Positions 25,801 through 36,328 of a stretch of DNA of 64,000 nt are shown here, piece by piece. The stretch comes from Mya arenaria (Eukaryota > Mollusca > Bivalvia > Myida > Myidae): assembly GCF_026914265.1 (NCBI RefSeq), contig NC_069123.1, forward strand, positions 35,859,178 to 35,923,177. Direction: 5' to 3'. The position numbers were made by a program, and so were the translations under genes. Each line of letters starts with the position of its first letter. Position 1 is the first letter of the stretch. The notes beneath the pieces were generated by a model. The model searched no databases, had not been told where the DNA came from, and saw only the letters and a list, made by a program, of their open reading frames with translations.

Positions 25801-28800
25801 TTAGTGAACACGAGTATACTGTGAGTTTGGGGACGGCGTGGTTTTGTTCATAGCCTCGCACTTGTCTACTTACAAAATAAAAAAGTACAAGCCTTAGCGG
25901 AGCATGCATAAACTTGAAGATCATATCATATTTCTCAGGTGTCTACAAAACTAATGTTTATGATTCAGCTTCTGTATGCATATGTTAAAAGGGCGTATTT
26001 TTATGAAAATGATAATTTTGCTGATAAATTTGTGAATCTACGTAGGCTAAAACACGCCCTGTGTGGACTTGAACACGCTACCCATAAGACAGACGCGCCT
26101 AGCAGTAAAGTGACTTCGACCCTACAGACTTTGAAACATAAAAAATAACTTTACACAATGTAATTATTATTCTAACTGCAGCGTCGATGTCAGATGTTCA
26201 GATACATTTGGCGAATGGGTCTTCCTCAAGGGAAGGGCGGGTGGAGATCTCCGTGGACGCTGGGACCACGTGGGGAACCGTTTGTGATGACGGGTTTGGC
26301 AACACGGAGGCGGGTGTCGTCTGTGTCATGCTTGGATACGAGAGGTTTGCTACTTTATCATGTGAAATTAAATCAGCATTAACTTCCAATAATTACCGAT
26401 CTAAAATCAACAACCGCACAGAAGAATGTACTACACAATCAAATATTATATCATTGACAGTCAGTGTAAAATTAACAACGTTTTGACGCATACAAGGTTG
26501 ACATGTACCTTTATGATGATCCATGTACATTTATGGTGATACATGTATTTTGATGAGGCTGCATGTTCTTTAAGGGCTGCATAAACTTGGATGAGGCTAC
26601 ATGCAATTTGATAGGTCTACATGTACTTTGATGGTGGTACATGAATCTTGATGAGACTGTAAGAACTTTGATAGGTCTACATGTACTTTGATGGTGGTAC
26701 ATGAATCTTGATGAGACTTCAAGAACTTTGATAGGTCTACATGCACTTTGATGGTGGTACATGAATCTTGATGAGACTGCAAGAACTTTGATAGGTCTAC
26801 ATGTACTTTGATGGTGGTACATGAATCTTGATGAGACTTTAAGAACTTTGATAGGTCTACATGCACTTTGATGGTGGTACATGAATCTTGATGAGACTGC
26901 AAGAACTTTGATAGGTCTACATGTACTTTGATGGTGGTACATGAATCTTGATGAGACTTCAAGAACTTTGATAGGGCTTCATGTACTTTGATGGTGGTAC
27001 ATGAATCTTGATGAGACTGCAAGAACTTTGATAGGTCTACATGTACTTTGATGGTGGTACATGAATCTTGATGAGACTTCAAGAACTTTGATAGGTCTAC
27101 ATGCACTTTGATGGTGGTACATGAATCTTGATGAGACTTCAAGAACTTTGATAGGTCTACATGCACTTTGATTAGGCTGCATAAGCTTTGTTGTGCCTAC
27201 ATGTACTTTGATGGTGGTACATGAATCTTGATGAGACTGCAAGAACTTTGATAGGTCTACATGTACTTTGATGGTGGTACATGAATCTTGATGAGGATGC
27301 AAGAACTTTGATAGGTCTAAATGTATTTTGATGGTGGTACATGAATCTTGATGAGACTGCAAGAACTTTGATAGGGCTACATGTACTTTGATGGTGGTAC
27401 ATGCATCTTGATGAGACTGCAAGAACTTTGATAGGTCTACATGTAATTTGATTGGGCTGCATAAGCTTTGTTGGAGTGTCATGTACTTTTTTGACGCATA
27501 ATGTGTTTTTATGGTGATACATGCACTTTGATTGGAATACATGTGCTTTGATGGGGTTACATATTCATTAATGAGGCTAATTGTAACTGAGGTTGCATGC
27601 ATTTTGATGGGGCTGCTTGGACTTTGAAGGGAATGCATGTAATTCGATGGGGCTACATGCACTATGATGATGGTACATATATCTTAATGAAACTACATGT
27701 ACTCTGATGAGGCTGCATGTACTTTGTTTGGGGTACATGTAACTCGATGGGATTACATGTACTCTGATGAGACTGCATGTACTATGATGGGGCTACTAGT
27801 ACGCTGATGGGGCTACTTTTACTTTGATGGTGCTACATGAATATTGATGATCCTAAATGTACTTTGTTGGGGCGGCATATACTTTGATAGAGCTTTAAAA
27901 TGACAGAGTAAACTATTTATGTGTGAGGCAGTTAGATACGGAAAATACATTATCGCAGCCCAAAATTGTACAACGTTTTTAAACAAATACAAACTTTAAT
28001 TCTAATTTAGCCGTGTTTTGTCAGTAGATCAGATATATTAATCATTCTTTATTCAGAGGATCCGCTATTACGAAATCGATTTCCTACTTCGGCAAAGGAT
28101 CGACATCGCAGCACATCCTGTTAGATGACGTCGACTGCGTGGGGAGCGAGGCGAACATACTCGCTTGCCGGCACAGCCCCATCGGTGTGAACGACTGTGG
28201 ACACAGCGAGGACGTCGGTGTTTCTTGTCTAAACGGTAACGCGCTTTGTTTGCTTTATTGAAAAGAAACAAAACTGAACAAACTAGAGAACGCTCATGTT
28301 GCATACACTCGATGTGGTATATTTGTCCGCATCAAAATGTATACCAGTTTTGGTTTTCGTAAAACAAACGATAAGACCGTCTTTGTTTTATTTGAAACTT
28401 TTATAACAAATACACAGTTCGTGAAACTAATATTACAAACAAAAAATGCATGAATACATTAAGATAATTATAAGTTGCATCAAATTATTCAGCTCATAGC
28501 AGTGCAACTTATTATAACGTAACGCGCATAAACGTTTTCACGTAATGCATGTTTTTGTAACATAGCGAACAACTTCCGTGTGCGTCTTGTGAGCCGTTCT
28601 ACCTCACACGAAGGTCGGGTGGAGGTTTCGGATGACAGCGGTGTCACGTGGGGCACGGTTTGTGATGACGGCTTTGGGGACACGGACGCCGGGGTCGTGT
28701 GTAACATGCTCGGATATTCCAGGTGAGCATTAACGACAGCGTTTTTTTTTTATTTTTAGTAATTAATTGTTACGTTTACTTACTACTGAGCGGCAAACTT

Positions 28801-29230
28801 TTCTCCAACGGAACATGTTAATCAGGTCTCCAGTGGACCTCACTTGGGACTTTAAAACTGTTAGATGTATTGTACATTTCACTGTTTTCAAAATTGTTCA
28901 TCGGAACTATAATAAGCTCTTTAGTAACTCGTCTTATATACCAGGACGGGAGCAGTAGCACAAGGAGCTACGGTGTACGGTCCGGGCTCGTCCTCCTCGC
29001 CCATTCTGCTAGATGACGTAGACTGCACATCCGCCGACACAAGCATCTTCTTCTGCAGACACAATGGTATCGGGGTGGAAAATTGTGGCCACCACGAGGA
29101 TGTCGGCGTACAGTGTCCAAGCGCGTGTCAGTATACCTCTTATGACTTTGTCAGAGTAATATTACTTGAAATCGGCTTAGGGATACATTTAACTGTTAAA
29201 CTTTACAGTTTGAGAGTGGTAAGATTTTAA
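15643..29230 (+). CDS. Mosaic protein: Ly6, YWTD propeller, EGF, five SRCR domains
   Basis: Twenty-one exons: 15643-15649, 15777-15821, 16133-16212, 16425-16493, 16751-16865, 17032-17274, 17714-17882, 18710-18837, 20075-20231, 20990-21099, 21286-21414, 21764-21914, 22132-22310, 22477-22621, 22899-23077, 23827-23983, 25086-25258, 26182-26344, 28057-28235, 28566-28722 and 28945-29230. Every junction is GT-AG and in phase; read to the TAA at 29228 they give 1006 residues. Domain order: signal peptide 1-18, Ly6 about 19-105, six-bladed LDLR class B propeller 106-374, EGF 375-417, SRCR domains 418-527, 528-635, 636-745, 746-859 and 860-972, then a 34-residue tail. No transmembrane segment is clear, so it is probably secreted unless it splices onward from 29126 (T|GTCAGT). 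An extracellular binding role is inferred from the families; scavenger or pattern-recognition function would fit SRCR. I recognise each domain but no named orthologue with this order. Confidence 0.85.
15900..16050 (+). mobile_element. SINE-like relic in intron 2
   Basis: It has a B-box-like TTCGATCCC at 15930 and ends in CTTCACAATTGAGCTAAAAT followed by AAAT. The same 3' part, CTTCACAATCGAGGTAAAAT, occurs at 55808-55827. A shared tail behind a tRNA-like box suggests a tRNA-derived SINE, heavily diverged. Confidence 0.4.
17032..21099 (+). CDS. Module: six-bladed YWTD beta-propeller (exons 6-10)
   Basis: Blade signatures appear in order: LLFTDT, VYFTDV, LFYTDT, MYWTDWG, IYWADAG and LYYTDWN. 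Most are preceded by the usual P-x-G/A-[IV]-A-[VL]-D strand ([31 protein letters not shown]). Six blades is the complete number for the LDL receptor class B fold. In this family the propeller is normally closed by an EGF module, which is exactly what follows. Exon borders fall within blades; the outer borders are phase 1. Confidence 0.88.
18985..19815. repeat. About 38-bp minisatellite in propeller intron
   Basis: About 20 imperfect units of 37-39 bp contain CCTATATTGTATGCTGCCAC and AGTAGTCCGAGTCCGAT. The array lies in the intron between 18837 and 20075. Two unit types alternate irregularly, one with TGTGTCCTGCCAC and one with TGTATGCTGCCAC. Open frames on both strands here are repeat artefacts. 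Confidence 0.85.
20410..20930. repeat. Decayed minisatellite in propeller intron
   Basis: Irregular units of about 55-75 bp recur around ACTGGTTCTACC, GAATCGAGCGCG and GTGATTCGTAAAA within the intron 20232-20989. Divergence is much higher than in the neighbouring 38-bp array, so it looks older. Confidence 0.55.
21286..21414 (+). CDS. Module: EGF-like domain (exon 11)
   Basis: A single phase 1-1 exon reads [15 protein letters not shown], then [17 protein letters not shown]. This is a six-cysteine EGF-like module of the CxHIC type that follows YWTD propellers in LDL receptor and nidogen relatives. It closes the propeller and leads directly into the first SRCR domain. Confidence 0.9.
21764..22310 (+). 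CDS. Module: SRCR domain 1 (exons 12-13)
   Basis: [20 protein letters not shown] begins a scavenger receptor cysteine-rich domain, continuing [10 protein letters not shown] and VICGMLGF. The second exon supplies [31 protein letters not shown]. It has six cysteines and is split over two exons (phases 1-2 and 2-1), the hallmarks of group A SRCR domains. Confidence 0.9.
22477..23077 (+). CDS. Module: SRCR domain 2 (exons 14-15)
   Basis: First half: [20 protein letters not shown] then [10 protein letters not shown] and [10 protein letters not shown]. Second half: [28 protein letters not shown]. Six cysteines, with the same two-exon split and phases as domain 1. A short donor (GTAACT) and a good acceptor (TTTTGCAG) flank the 277-bp internal intron. 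Confidence 0.9.
23827..25258 (+). CDS. Module: SRCR domain 3 (exons 16-17)
   Basis: First half carries [20 protein letters not shown] and [10 protein letters not shown]. Second half carries [17 protein letters not shown] and [13 protein letters not shown]. Six cysteines, two exons, phases 1-2 and 2-1. The 1.1-kb internal intron (23984-25085) holds nothing I recognise. Confidence 0.9.
26182..28235 (+). CDS. Module: SRCR domain 4 (exons 18-19), split by minisatellite
   Basis: First half: [30 protein letters not shown]. Second half: [30 protein letters not shown]. The 1.7-kb intron between the halves is mostly the 20/60-bp minisatellite. The first exon uses a less usual donor, GTTTGC. Domains 3, 4 and 5 resemble each other more than domain 2, which suggests recent tandem duplication of the two-exon unit. 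Confidence 0.9.
26490..27890. repeat. 20-bp / 60-bp minisatellite in SRCR intron
   Basis: The core (about 26590-27440) is made of 60-bp units, each three related 20-mers: CATGTACTTTGATGGTGGTA, CATGAATCTTGATGAGACTG and CAAGAACTTTGATAGGTCTA. The right part (27480-27890) has only loosely ordered 20-mers such as CATGTACTCTGATGAGGCTG. Because 60 is divisible by 3 and units lack stops, all three minus-strand frames stay open for up to 227 codons with a 20-residue peptide period. These frames lie antisense inside an intron and are most simply repeat artefacts. Confidence 0.93.
28566..29126 (+). CDS. Module: SRCR domain 5 (exons 20-21)
   Basis: First half: [30 protein letters not shown]. Second half: [30 protein letters not shown]. 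Six cysteines. At 29126 the reading frame meets T|GTCAGT in the same phase-1 position where the other four domains splice. Without splicing it adds a 34-residue tail ending at the TAA at 29228. Confidence 0.88.
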
Positions 29231-29543
29231 ATTGCGTATATCCATCTTGTTTTGTACTGGGATCCAACTTCAATTAGACGGCTGGTACACCATTACGGCA
29301 TACATTTATCCTTTGCTGGCGTTTTACTGTTATGATAAATACACAGCGTAACACTGATCTTTATAACGGTACTAAACGGACTTTTAGTTTTTTTATGAAT
29401 ACTTTCCAGTTTCTTATTTTGTAGCTTCTGTCATATTTATAAAGATACGATATCAAGCATCGTCTTTTTCAGGATGAACGAAAGGGGCAGTTGTTTGATA
29501 TACGTCAACAGTTTCATTTTAAGCGTAACTTACATAAACATTG

Positions 29544-29549
29544 AATAAA
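29544..29549 (+). promoter_or_regulatory. Candidate polyadenylation signal AATAAA
   Basis: AATAAA lies 314 bp after the read-through stop of the Ly6-SRCR gene. It supports, but does not prove, that the transcript ends here and not in further exons. Confidence 0.4.
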
Positions 29550-29649
29550 ACATTACATTACTAGTCAATGCCTTTCCTTATTGATTAGTACAACTGTGTA
29601 TTATTTAGAACACAATATGTGTGTCGCTAGCAACGGATGACAGATTGAT

Positions 29650-29825
29650 ACGAACTCCTTTTTCCGGCGTCGACGTCTGCCTCTGCGTCGTGAGCTCTCA
29701 ACTATGTTTCCTATCAATATTTCTTTAGACTTGGTATGCGTATTGGCCAGGGTCAGAAGATGACCGCTTTTGAGTTGGGGTGCCATAGGTCACAGCTCAA
29801 GGCCATAGTGACTTTAACTATAAAA
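29650..29825 (-). repeat. Second copy of the decayed bivalve-type repeat
   Basis: The minus strand reads GTCATCTTCTGACCCTGGCC, CATACCAAGTCTAAAG, AATATTGATAGGAAACAT and a CGACGTCGACGCC-like end. The order corresponds to the repeat at 12640-12830, with a TGACCTATGG segment upstream. Diverged and without coding capacity. Confidence 0.45.
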
Positions 29826-30689
29826 ATAAACACAAAAAGAGCTACCCATCCGAACCGCGGAATTCTAGTAATAACGAAACCCATAGCTTAATATCAGAAT
29901 GTATACGAGATTAATATCATGAGGCAAAAAAAATGCATACTCGTAAAAAGTATCATCACGTATCATGTAAATGGAATTTTGGATTTTAATCCCTACTGAT
30001 GATAATTTTAATAATTTGCTCGTTTGTATACCAACTGGTTGTGAGTTCGATCGCGGGCTTAGGAACATGCACTAGTTACATACCGAAATATGAATACATG
30101 TGTAATATAGATGAATTGGTTGCAACTCTGTTAACTTAAAGCCATTATCATTATCAAAACAAAATAAGACAGAAACAGCGACCTTTTACATCCACTACAA
30201 GAGGATATTTTACCAAACGAGTTCAAGCAAAATAGATCAGAAGGTACAAACAGACGTGGTGACGGTGTTCATAAAACACAAGACGAAACGAGCAATAGCG
30301 TTAAACTGTAGCGTGTATGAGTTTAAACTCTAATTGTTTTACAACAACTTCTAAAAATATATATACATTAACGTTTGCTTCCTCCCTCTCGATGGCACAG
30401 TGTTGGGCGAGTTATCTTATGGTGCAGGAACTAGTGAACAAGGAGAAAAGCCACTTGTCCGGCTTGGTGACAACCAACCAAGTTCATGTGTATTGGGGCG
30501 CATAATCCGAGCGGCTGAACAGTTATGTACGGTTTTCATAATGTTGTTTTCTTTTGATTGAAGGCGTTTTTTGTTTACGACATTAACGATCTCTTCCTAT
30601 TTTAAAGCAGGTTTAAGATAATAACTGATGCCAAAGACAATGATAAGCATTAATAAAATAGCAAAAAGAAAGATAACTCTAAACCAGAC

Positions 30690-33040
30690 AAGAAAGCAGT
30701 CAGCTCCCTTTGCATGCAGCCATTTTGATGACTCACTCTTGGCCAGGCACTGCATATTGTGCACCTATAAGTCACCAAAGGGGCATTTTATTTATAACAA
30801 TATACATAATTTAAGGAAATTCGGGACTGTGGGTCTATATATACATATATATATATACAAGTTACTAAACCCTATAATTTTTAGGCATATTTAAGCATTA
30901 TACAATACGCTGTCATATTTCTTTTTGCCAGCCAACAGGGTCAGTCCTTGGCAAGTCATATTGGTACAGGCTCACTAAAATAAAGTTATACCGGAATCGC
31001 CGGCCATCAGGGCCTGTCTTTTTGTACAAGCTATTAAGTGTTTACTAAGTAAGGCTAGTAAGACGGGAATAGCCGTCTTGCAGGGTCAGTCCTTGTTGTA
31101 CAAGTTCGTAATGGTCCACTCTGAGGAAATTAAGTCGGAAATCGCCGGCCTTCAGTGCCTGTCCATGAAGCACAAGTTCGTTGGTGTCCATGCAGTATGT
31201 TAGTTATACGGGAATCGCGGGCCTTTCAGGCCAGTCCTTTTGGTACAAACTCATAGTGTCATTTGTTTTAGCCTTGTAAGACTGGAATCGCCGGCTTTTA
31301 ACGACAGGCTGTCTCGGATAAGCTTGTTAGTGAAAACAAATTAAGACGGGAATCGCCGGTCTTCAGGACCTGTCCTTGGCGTACAAGCTCGTCAGCGTAC
31401 TCTCAAACAATAGTCAGGCGGGAAATATCGTTTTTAATGCCAGTGTTGTTGTAAAAGCTCGTTAGCATTCACACAAAGAATAGTAATACGTAAGATGGGA
31501 ATCACCGTCCTTAAGGACCAGTCCTTGTTGTTCAAGATCGTTTTCCATTATATTCCATCGGTCCTAAAACAGAAAAGATTATCAAATAGAAGAAAAAAAA
31601 CTCGTTTATTGATTCATGAAAAAAACAAATCCTAATCGACGTATATATCTTTTGCAGGCCAGCAAAAAAGGTTTTAAAATGCAATTGAGGAGTCATTAAC
31701 ACTTCAATCAATATTGTTGCTAGGTGTATTGTATGTAGTTTAAAAACCTTTAAAATAATGACATAGCGTCGTTCAATAAATCGTGAAAATACAAATTTTA
31801 GAGGCGTGGCACAAATTTAAAATGTGTTTGAACGTGAAATATATTTGCCTCATTCACAAGTTAAATTTCCAATCGAAGCAACAATTAAATATCATAATTA
31901 AAATATTCAATGCCAATTTTGTTCCTAGTATAAACTCCTGACGGTATTTTATTTTGGTTTGCCTTGCCTTGTGTTTTATATGAGTGACCAAACATTCAAG
32001 GTTATGGACAACGATTATATAGAATTGTAGTTTTTCCCCCTTCAACGTAAAAAAAACACTTAATAACACAGGTAAATTAATCCAATCTTAATCAGTTAAT
32101 TATAGCTGGAGCACTAAATGGAGCAACATCAACGAGCCCACACATTTTGAAATGTTTGACAGTGTCTTTTGCTCGTATCAAAAACGACATGAAACAGAAA
32201 AATGCATTCAACATAAAGAAAAAAAAACAATAGCATTTAGAATTACAATGATCAACAAATGGGTAATGGAAAAAGGCGATTAAATGTCATTAAAGTAAGT
32301 ACTTTACCACTAAATCAATGTGTTCTTCGATTATTATTTTGGAAGGTATGAAATATTTTCAAATTATCTAAAACATTAACTACCTACTAGTTCAAACATT
32401 ATATTTAACCTGAATAAACAAAGTCCTTGGTTCTATCATCAACATGATTTGACAAGTAAACACATCATACTATCAAATTGTTTTTAACTATGATCGTTTA
32501 GGTTTTATTTCAGTGTTTGTGTCCATGTTTGTGTTGCGTATTATGGTATTTTTACCGTATTTACCTTTTTCAAATTGTCGTTGTAAAGCATATTCATTAC
32601 TCTTAAATTTGTAAACATCTTACTTATCTCTTTTTCAATCTTTAATAGTTTAATAGACACATTTGCTTCGTTTTTCTTTTGACTTTTCTATTTTATATTC
32701 ACGTCACTACGAAGCCGGAGGTATTTGCATGTAGTATAGCCTCAAGTGGCAAGGGCCACTAAACTTCTACTGGCTGCACGTTTTGACAGCAAGAATCCGT
32801 TGTTAAATTGTCACCATTAATGGATGTATGCGTGGTACTCTGGTTTTCTACACACACTGTATTACATTTCCGCATTTCAATTCAAATCACACCAACTGTC
32901 GCTGTATCAGAGGTTCACTGTGTAAGCTTGTTATAAATGGCCGCAGTCTAGACGTCAGTGTTGTTATTATCTGCAAAAAAGAAATATCGGATAGAGCAAA
33001 GTCAAATTTTGTATAGTAACAACCTTTAAATCAAAATAAA
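30690..33040 (-). pseudogene. Decayed partial duplicate of the coiled-coil gene block
   Basis: Segments match the functional-looking block in the same order: 30690-30925 with 36945-37175, 31490-31570 with 37825-37900 (last exon, DRWNIMENDLEQQGL against DRWNEMENELVQQGL), 31840-32200 with 39485-39830 (intron), 32610-32740 with 40195-40380 (coiled-coil exon) and 32870-33020 with 41925-42040 (first recognised exon). The exons contain deletions and stops, and the exon at 38794-38909 has no counterpart that I found. The copy spans 2.4 kb against about 5.1 kb, so large deletions have occurred, mainly in introns. A pseudogene of a segmental duplication is the simplest reading. Confidence 0.75.
30930..31560. 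repeat. 72-bp minisatellite derived from a coding exon
   Basis: About nine units of 65-77 bp share GGGAATCGCCGG, CAGGRCCTGTCCTTG and TACAAGCTCGT. The unit at the right end continues into the last exon of the decayed coiled-coil copy. On the minus strand its CAACAAGGACTGGTCCTTAA (QQGLVL) is the sequence that recurs in the other units. The array therefore grew out of exon sequence. Units are diverged by many substitutions. Confidence 0.8.
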
Positions 33041-34111
33041 AGCAATCTTTTATATATCCTACTACATTCAGGATCGAGTACATATATATTATAAACTTTT
33101 TAATTGTTTTACCAATTATTCAGTTCACATTACCTTATCGTAGTTAATGGCACTTATTGGGAACAGTTTGGATTCGACTGATATTGCCTGTGAACAGTAT
33201 TGTAGGAAAGTTACATCACGCTTGTCGCAGCCTTTTAACGCGTTTAGCGCTTTCATTTACTTATTTATGCCATATTTACGCCCTCTCTGCAAAAATAAAC
33301 AAGCCATGACATAGTTATAACAACGCCATCTGACGCATCTCACCACTACAATAATAGCCTTAACCCAGACCCAACACTCCTTGTCGTCAAATTAGAGCCT
33401 GTATAGCAGAGGTAACGGCCGGTATGTTAAAAGTGAAACTTGGATATTCCTGCTGACACTACTCAGCCTCTTTAACGTTCACACACCGGGACATTTAACC
33501 ATAATGATAAAAATCTGCATAACTCGGCATTGTATACGCTCCGCTGACGCGAAACGAAGAACGCATAGGGAATTGCAACTTATTTTGATTGGTCGAAAGT
33601 AAACATTATGATAATTCAGGATCTGCATTTTGATTGGTTAAAAACACTCTGTATGTGTCTGCATGTAATATTTATCAGGTATTAAAATGGTAATCTATAA
33701 ACAACTATTAGTATAGTCAATAATGTGTTTGAGCATCAAAATAATAGTTGGAGAAAAGAATTATTGATGTGTTTTATTAACGCAAATAATATCGAAACGT
33801 TCACAGCGTTCAGGCTAAGAGTAGAATGACTGATCCAGTTTGAGGCGGACAGTATGTTAGCAAAGCAAAGCTTATAAAGGTAGACGAAAAGGGTCATAAA
33901 CAATGATATTTGACTTAGAGTGTTGTATATCAAGTTAATTTGATATTTGCAATAAACGTTAATAACAAGTAACAATCAGATATCAGCACGTTGAAAATAA
34001 AAAAAAAATATATAACTTTGGCAATACACGTATCTAAACACTCTATTTCGATTACCAATACCTTTCACGTATTGATTTTATACAAACAAAATTGTGAAAT
34101 GATCCATGTAA

Positions 34112-34185
34112 TACATCATGTGGATTACAAGAAGTGACGTCAGTGCTGACAAGTGACGACGTGAGAAGTTGACACAAATTTTACG
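34112..34185 (-). pseudogene. Ly6 exon relic 3
   Basis: ATCATGTGGATTACAAGAAG, then TGACGTCAGTGC and GAAGTTG, align with the Ly6 exon at 61566-61648 (CTCATGTGGAGCACAGGTCG, TGACGTCAGTGC, AAAGTTG). The minus strand still reads TDVTSCNPH against TDVTTCAPH. The donor-side intron flank is also similar, so this is a genomic duplicate rather than a retrocopy. Key cysteines are lost. Confidence 0.6.
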
Positions 34186-35145
34186 AAATTAGAATGATTT
34201 CATTTGAAAACAGCAAAATCAAAATAAAATATTATCAAAAAAGAAAGTAGACAGATATCCGGCTATTGTAAAAAATGTTCTTACCAACCATTTAGAAACA
34301 GAAAGTCTGCCCATCAAGTATAGCTATTCCCTTCCGAAGAAGCAGATTGGCAAAACAATGCATTGCAAAGAACTGCGGCAATTGGGAACAGATCGGAAGA
34401 TTTCCATTGACGTGAGCTTTACCATGAAAGAGAAATTATTAATGACTGTGATACGATGAATCAATTCGATGGCATTGCATAAAAACAATACTCTCGTAAT
34501 ATTTAACTTAACAATTACATAACATGGAATGTGTCGCGAACCCGGAGTTTTTAACATATGTTCTTGCGAACCTCCACCATTTGTCGTGTGTATTTATAGA
34601 ACATTTTTTTATACCTGACCTTCTGTAGTCGAACGTAGGATTGGAACACCAGGCTTTGTGCCACATGTGTATTTGTATTTGTATTACCTGACCAAGTTTC
34701 ACTAATTCTGGTTTCATATGTGGTTTTGTGAAACCTGACCTTTTCAGGTGTAATGTTGTGATTCTTAACTTTGTTTAATATATACATTCTGTACTCGTCT
34801 ACTTGCGAACACTTTTTCACCGGTGCACTTTCACATCAGTCCTTTGCTCTGATAGACCAAAATGTTCGTAAATAACATTTTTCCCCAATGCCAGTCATTT
34901 ATTATCAAATATCCAGATCTAAGTTTCGCTTAAGAGTCAATTCAATCTGTATATCGTTGAAAAGCACATTTATGTGAATTGCAAGTATTTATCAAACGGA
35001 CGCTATTATCGTCGTAAACCTTTTGTTGTATTTCAAATGTGTTAAAATTATATTCTTTACATGCATCATGATCGTGTAATATGACAGGAATATAATTTCC
35101 TGTATATTCTGGTTTGTTTAACTAAAATAAAAAGCTGCTATCACT

Positions 35146-35510
<365 letters not shown>

Positions 35511-36197
35511 CATCTGATAAGATTCATCATTCTTAGATCCAATTAAGATCAATATTGAATACCAGCCCTGGTCTAAATGTTGTTGACATATCACATCAGG
35601 CTAACGTAGTTTATACATTGTGTTTCTGTAAGCATGCCTAAGAATAATACTTATTTTATACATGCATTTATCTAATGTCATAACCTCACTGTAACATACG
35701 CTCTAAATTGATAAAATAAGTTAAATATTCATTGTGATTATTTCATACAAAAACCGTATTATAGCGAAACAAGAAATGTAATTAAAAAAGAGCGGAGGTA
35801 AATGATGTTTAGGAAATGCTAAACAAACACACTCAAATCAACTCAAAACAACAATAAGTTTAACGAACCTGGTCAAAAAGAATTATATCGACAACTTTTA
35901 TTATAAACAATGTTGTAGTGCAAGGTAAGTTAACAATAACATAGATTCCAGTAAATAAAAATAAACCAATTGTATTTACAATAGATATCTGAGTAATTAT
36001 CCCTCATTCAATTATCACCAACTATTTTGTTGTAAAGCGTCAAACAACATTGCATTGCCATATCAGCACAACTCTACGTCCAGAACATAATGTTTTCAAG
36101 CGTTTATGAATGTATACATCGCTACACATAAACACAAATCATTTTGATTTTTATCATTAAAGTCAAATGAGGAAAATATAATAATGGACTAAAATAA

Positions 36198-36238
36198 ACA
36201 CACACGCACGCACGTACGCACGCACGCACACACGCACA

Positions 36239-36278
<40 letters not shown>

Positions 36279-36311
36279 CGCGCGCGCGCGCACACACACA
36301 CACACACACAC
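36198..36311. repeat. CA/CG dinucleotide microsatellite
   Basis: A CA-rich run interrupted by ACGC blocks and a short (GC)n stretch near 36280. It ends 16 bp before the terminal inverted repeat of the Tc1-like element. Confidence 0.95.
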
Positions 36312-36328
36312 TTGTTTGCATCAACCTA

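Larger units (their letters stand above)
29231..30689. other. Intergenic with repeat relics
   Basis: No gene recognised. It contains a decayed dispersed repeat at 29650-29825 and a B-box-like GAGTTCGATCGCGGG near 30041 that may be a SINE remnant. The rest shows only chance open frames. Confidence 0.4.

Noticed and set aside
25526-25924. Minus-strand frame of 132 codons at 25.5-25.9 kb
   Set aside because: Intronic, no recognisable domain, no signal of splicing; treated as chance.
26511-27662. Overlapping minus-strand frames of 116-227 codons with MYHHQS / STCRPIK repeats as a repeat-protein gene
   Set aside because: They follow the 60-bp minisatellite in all three frames, lie antisense within an SRCR intron and end where the repeat order breaks down.
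30317-30505. Plus-strand frame at 30.3-30.5 kb as a small gene
   Set aside because: Only 62 codons, no domain or splice context recognised.
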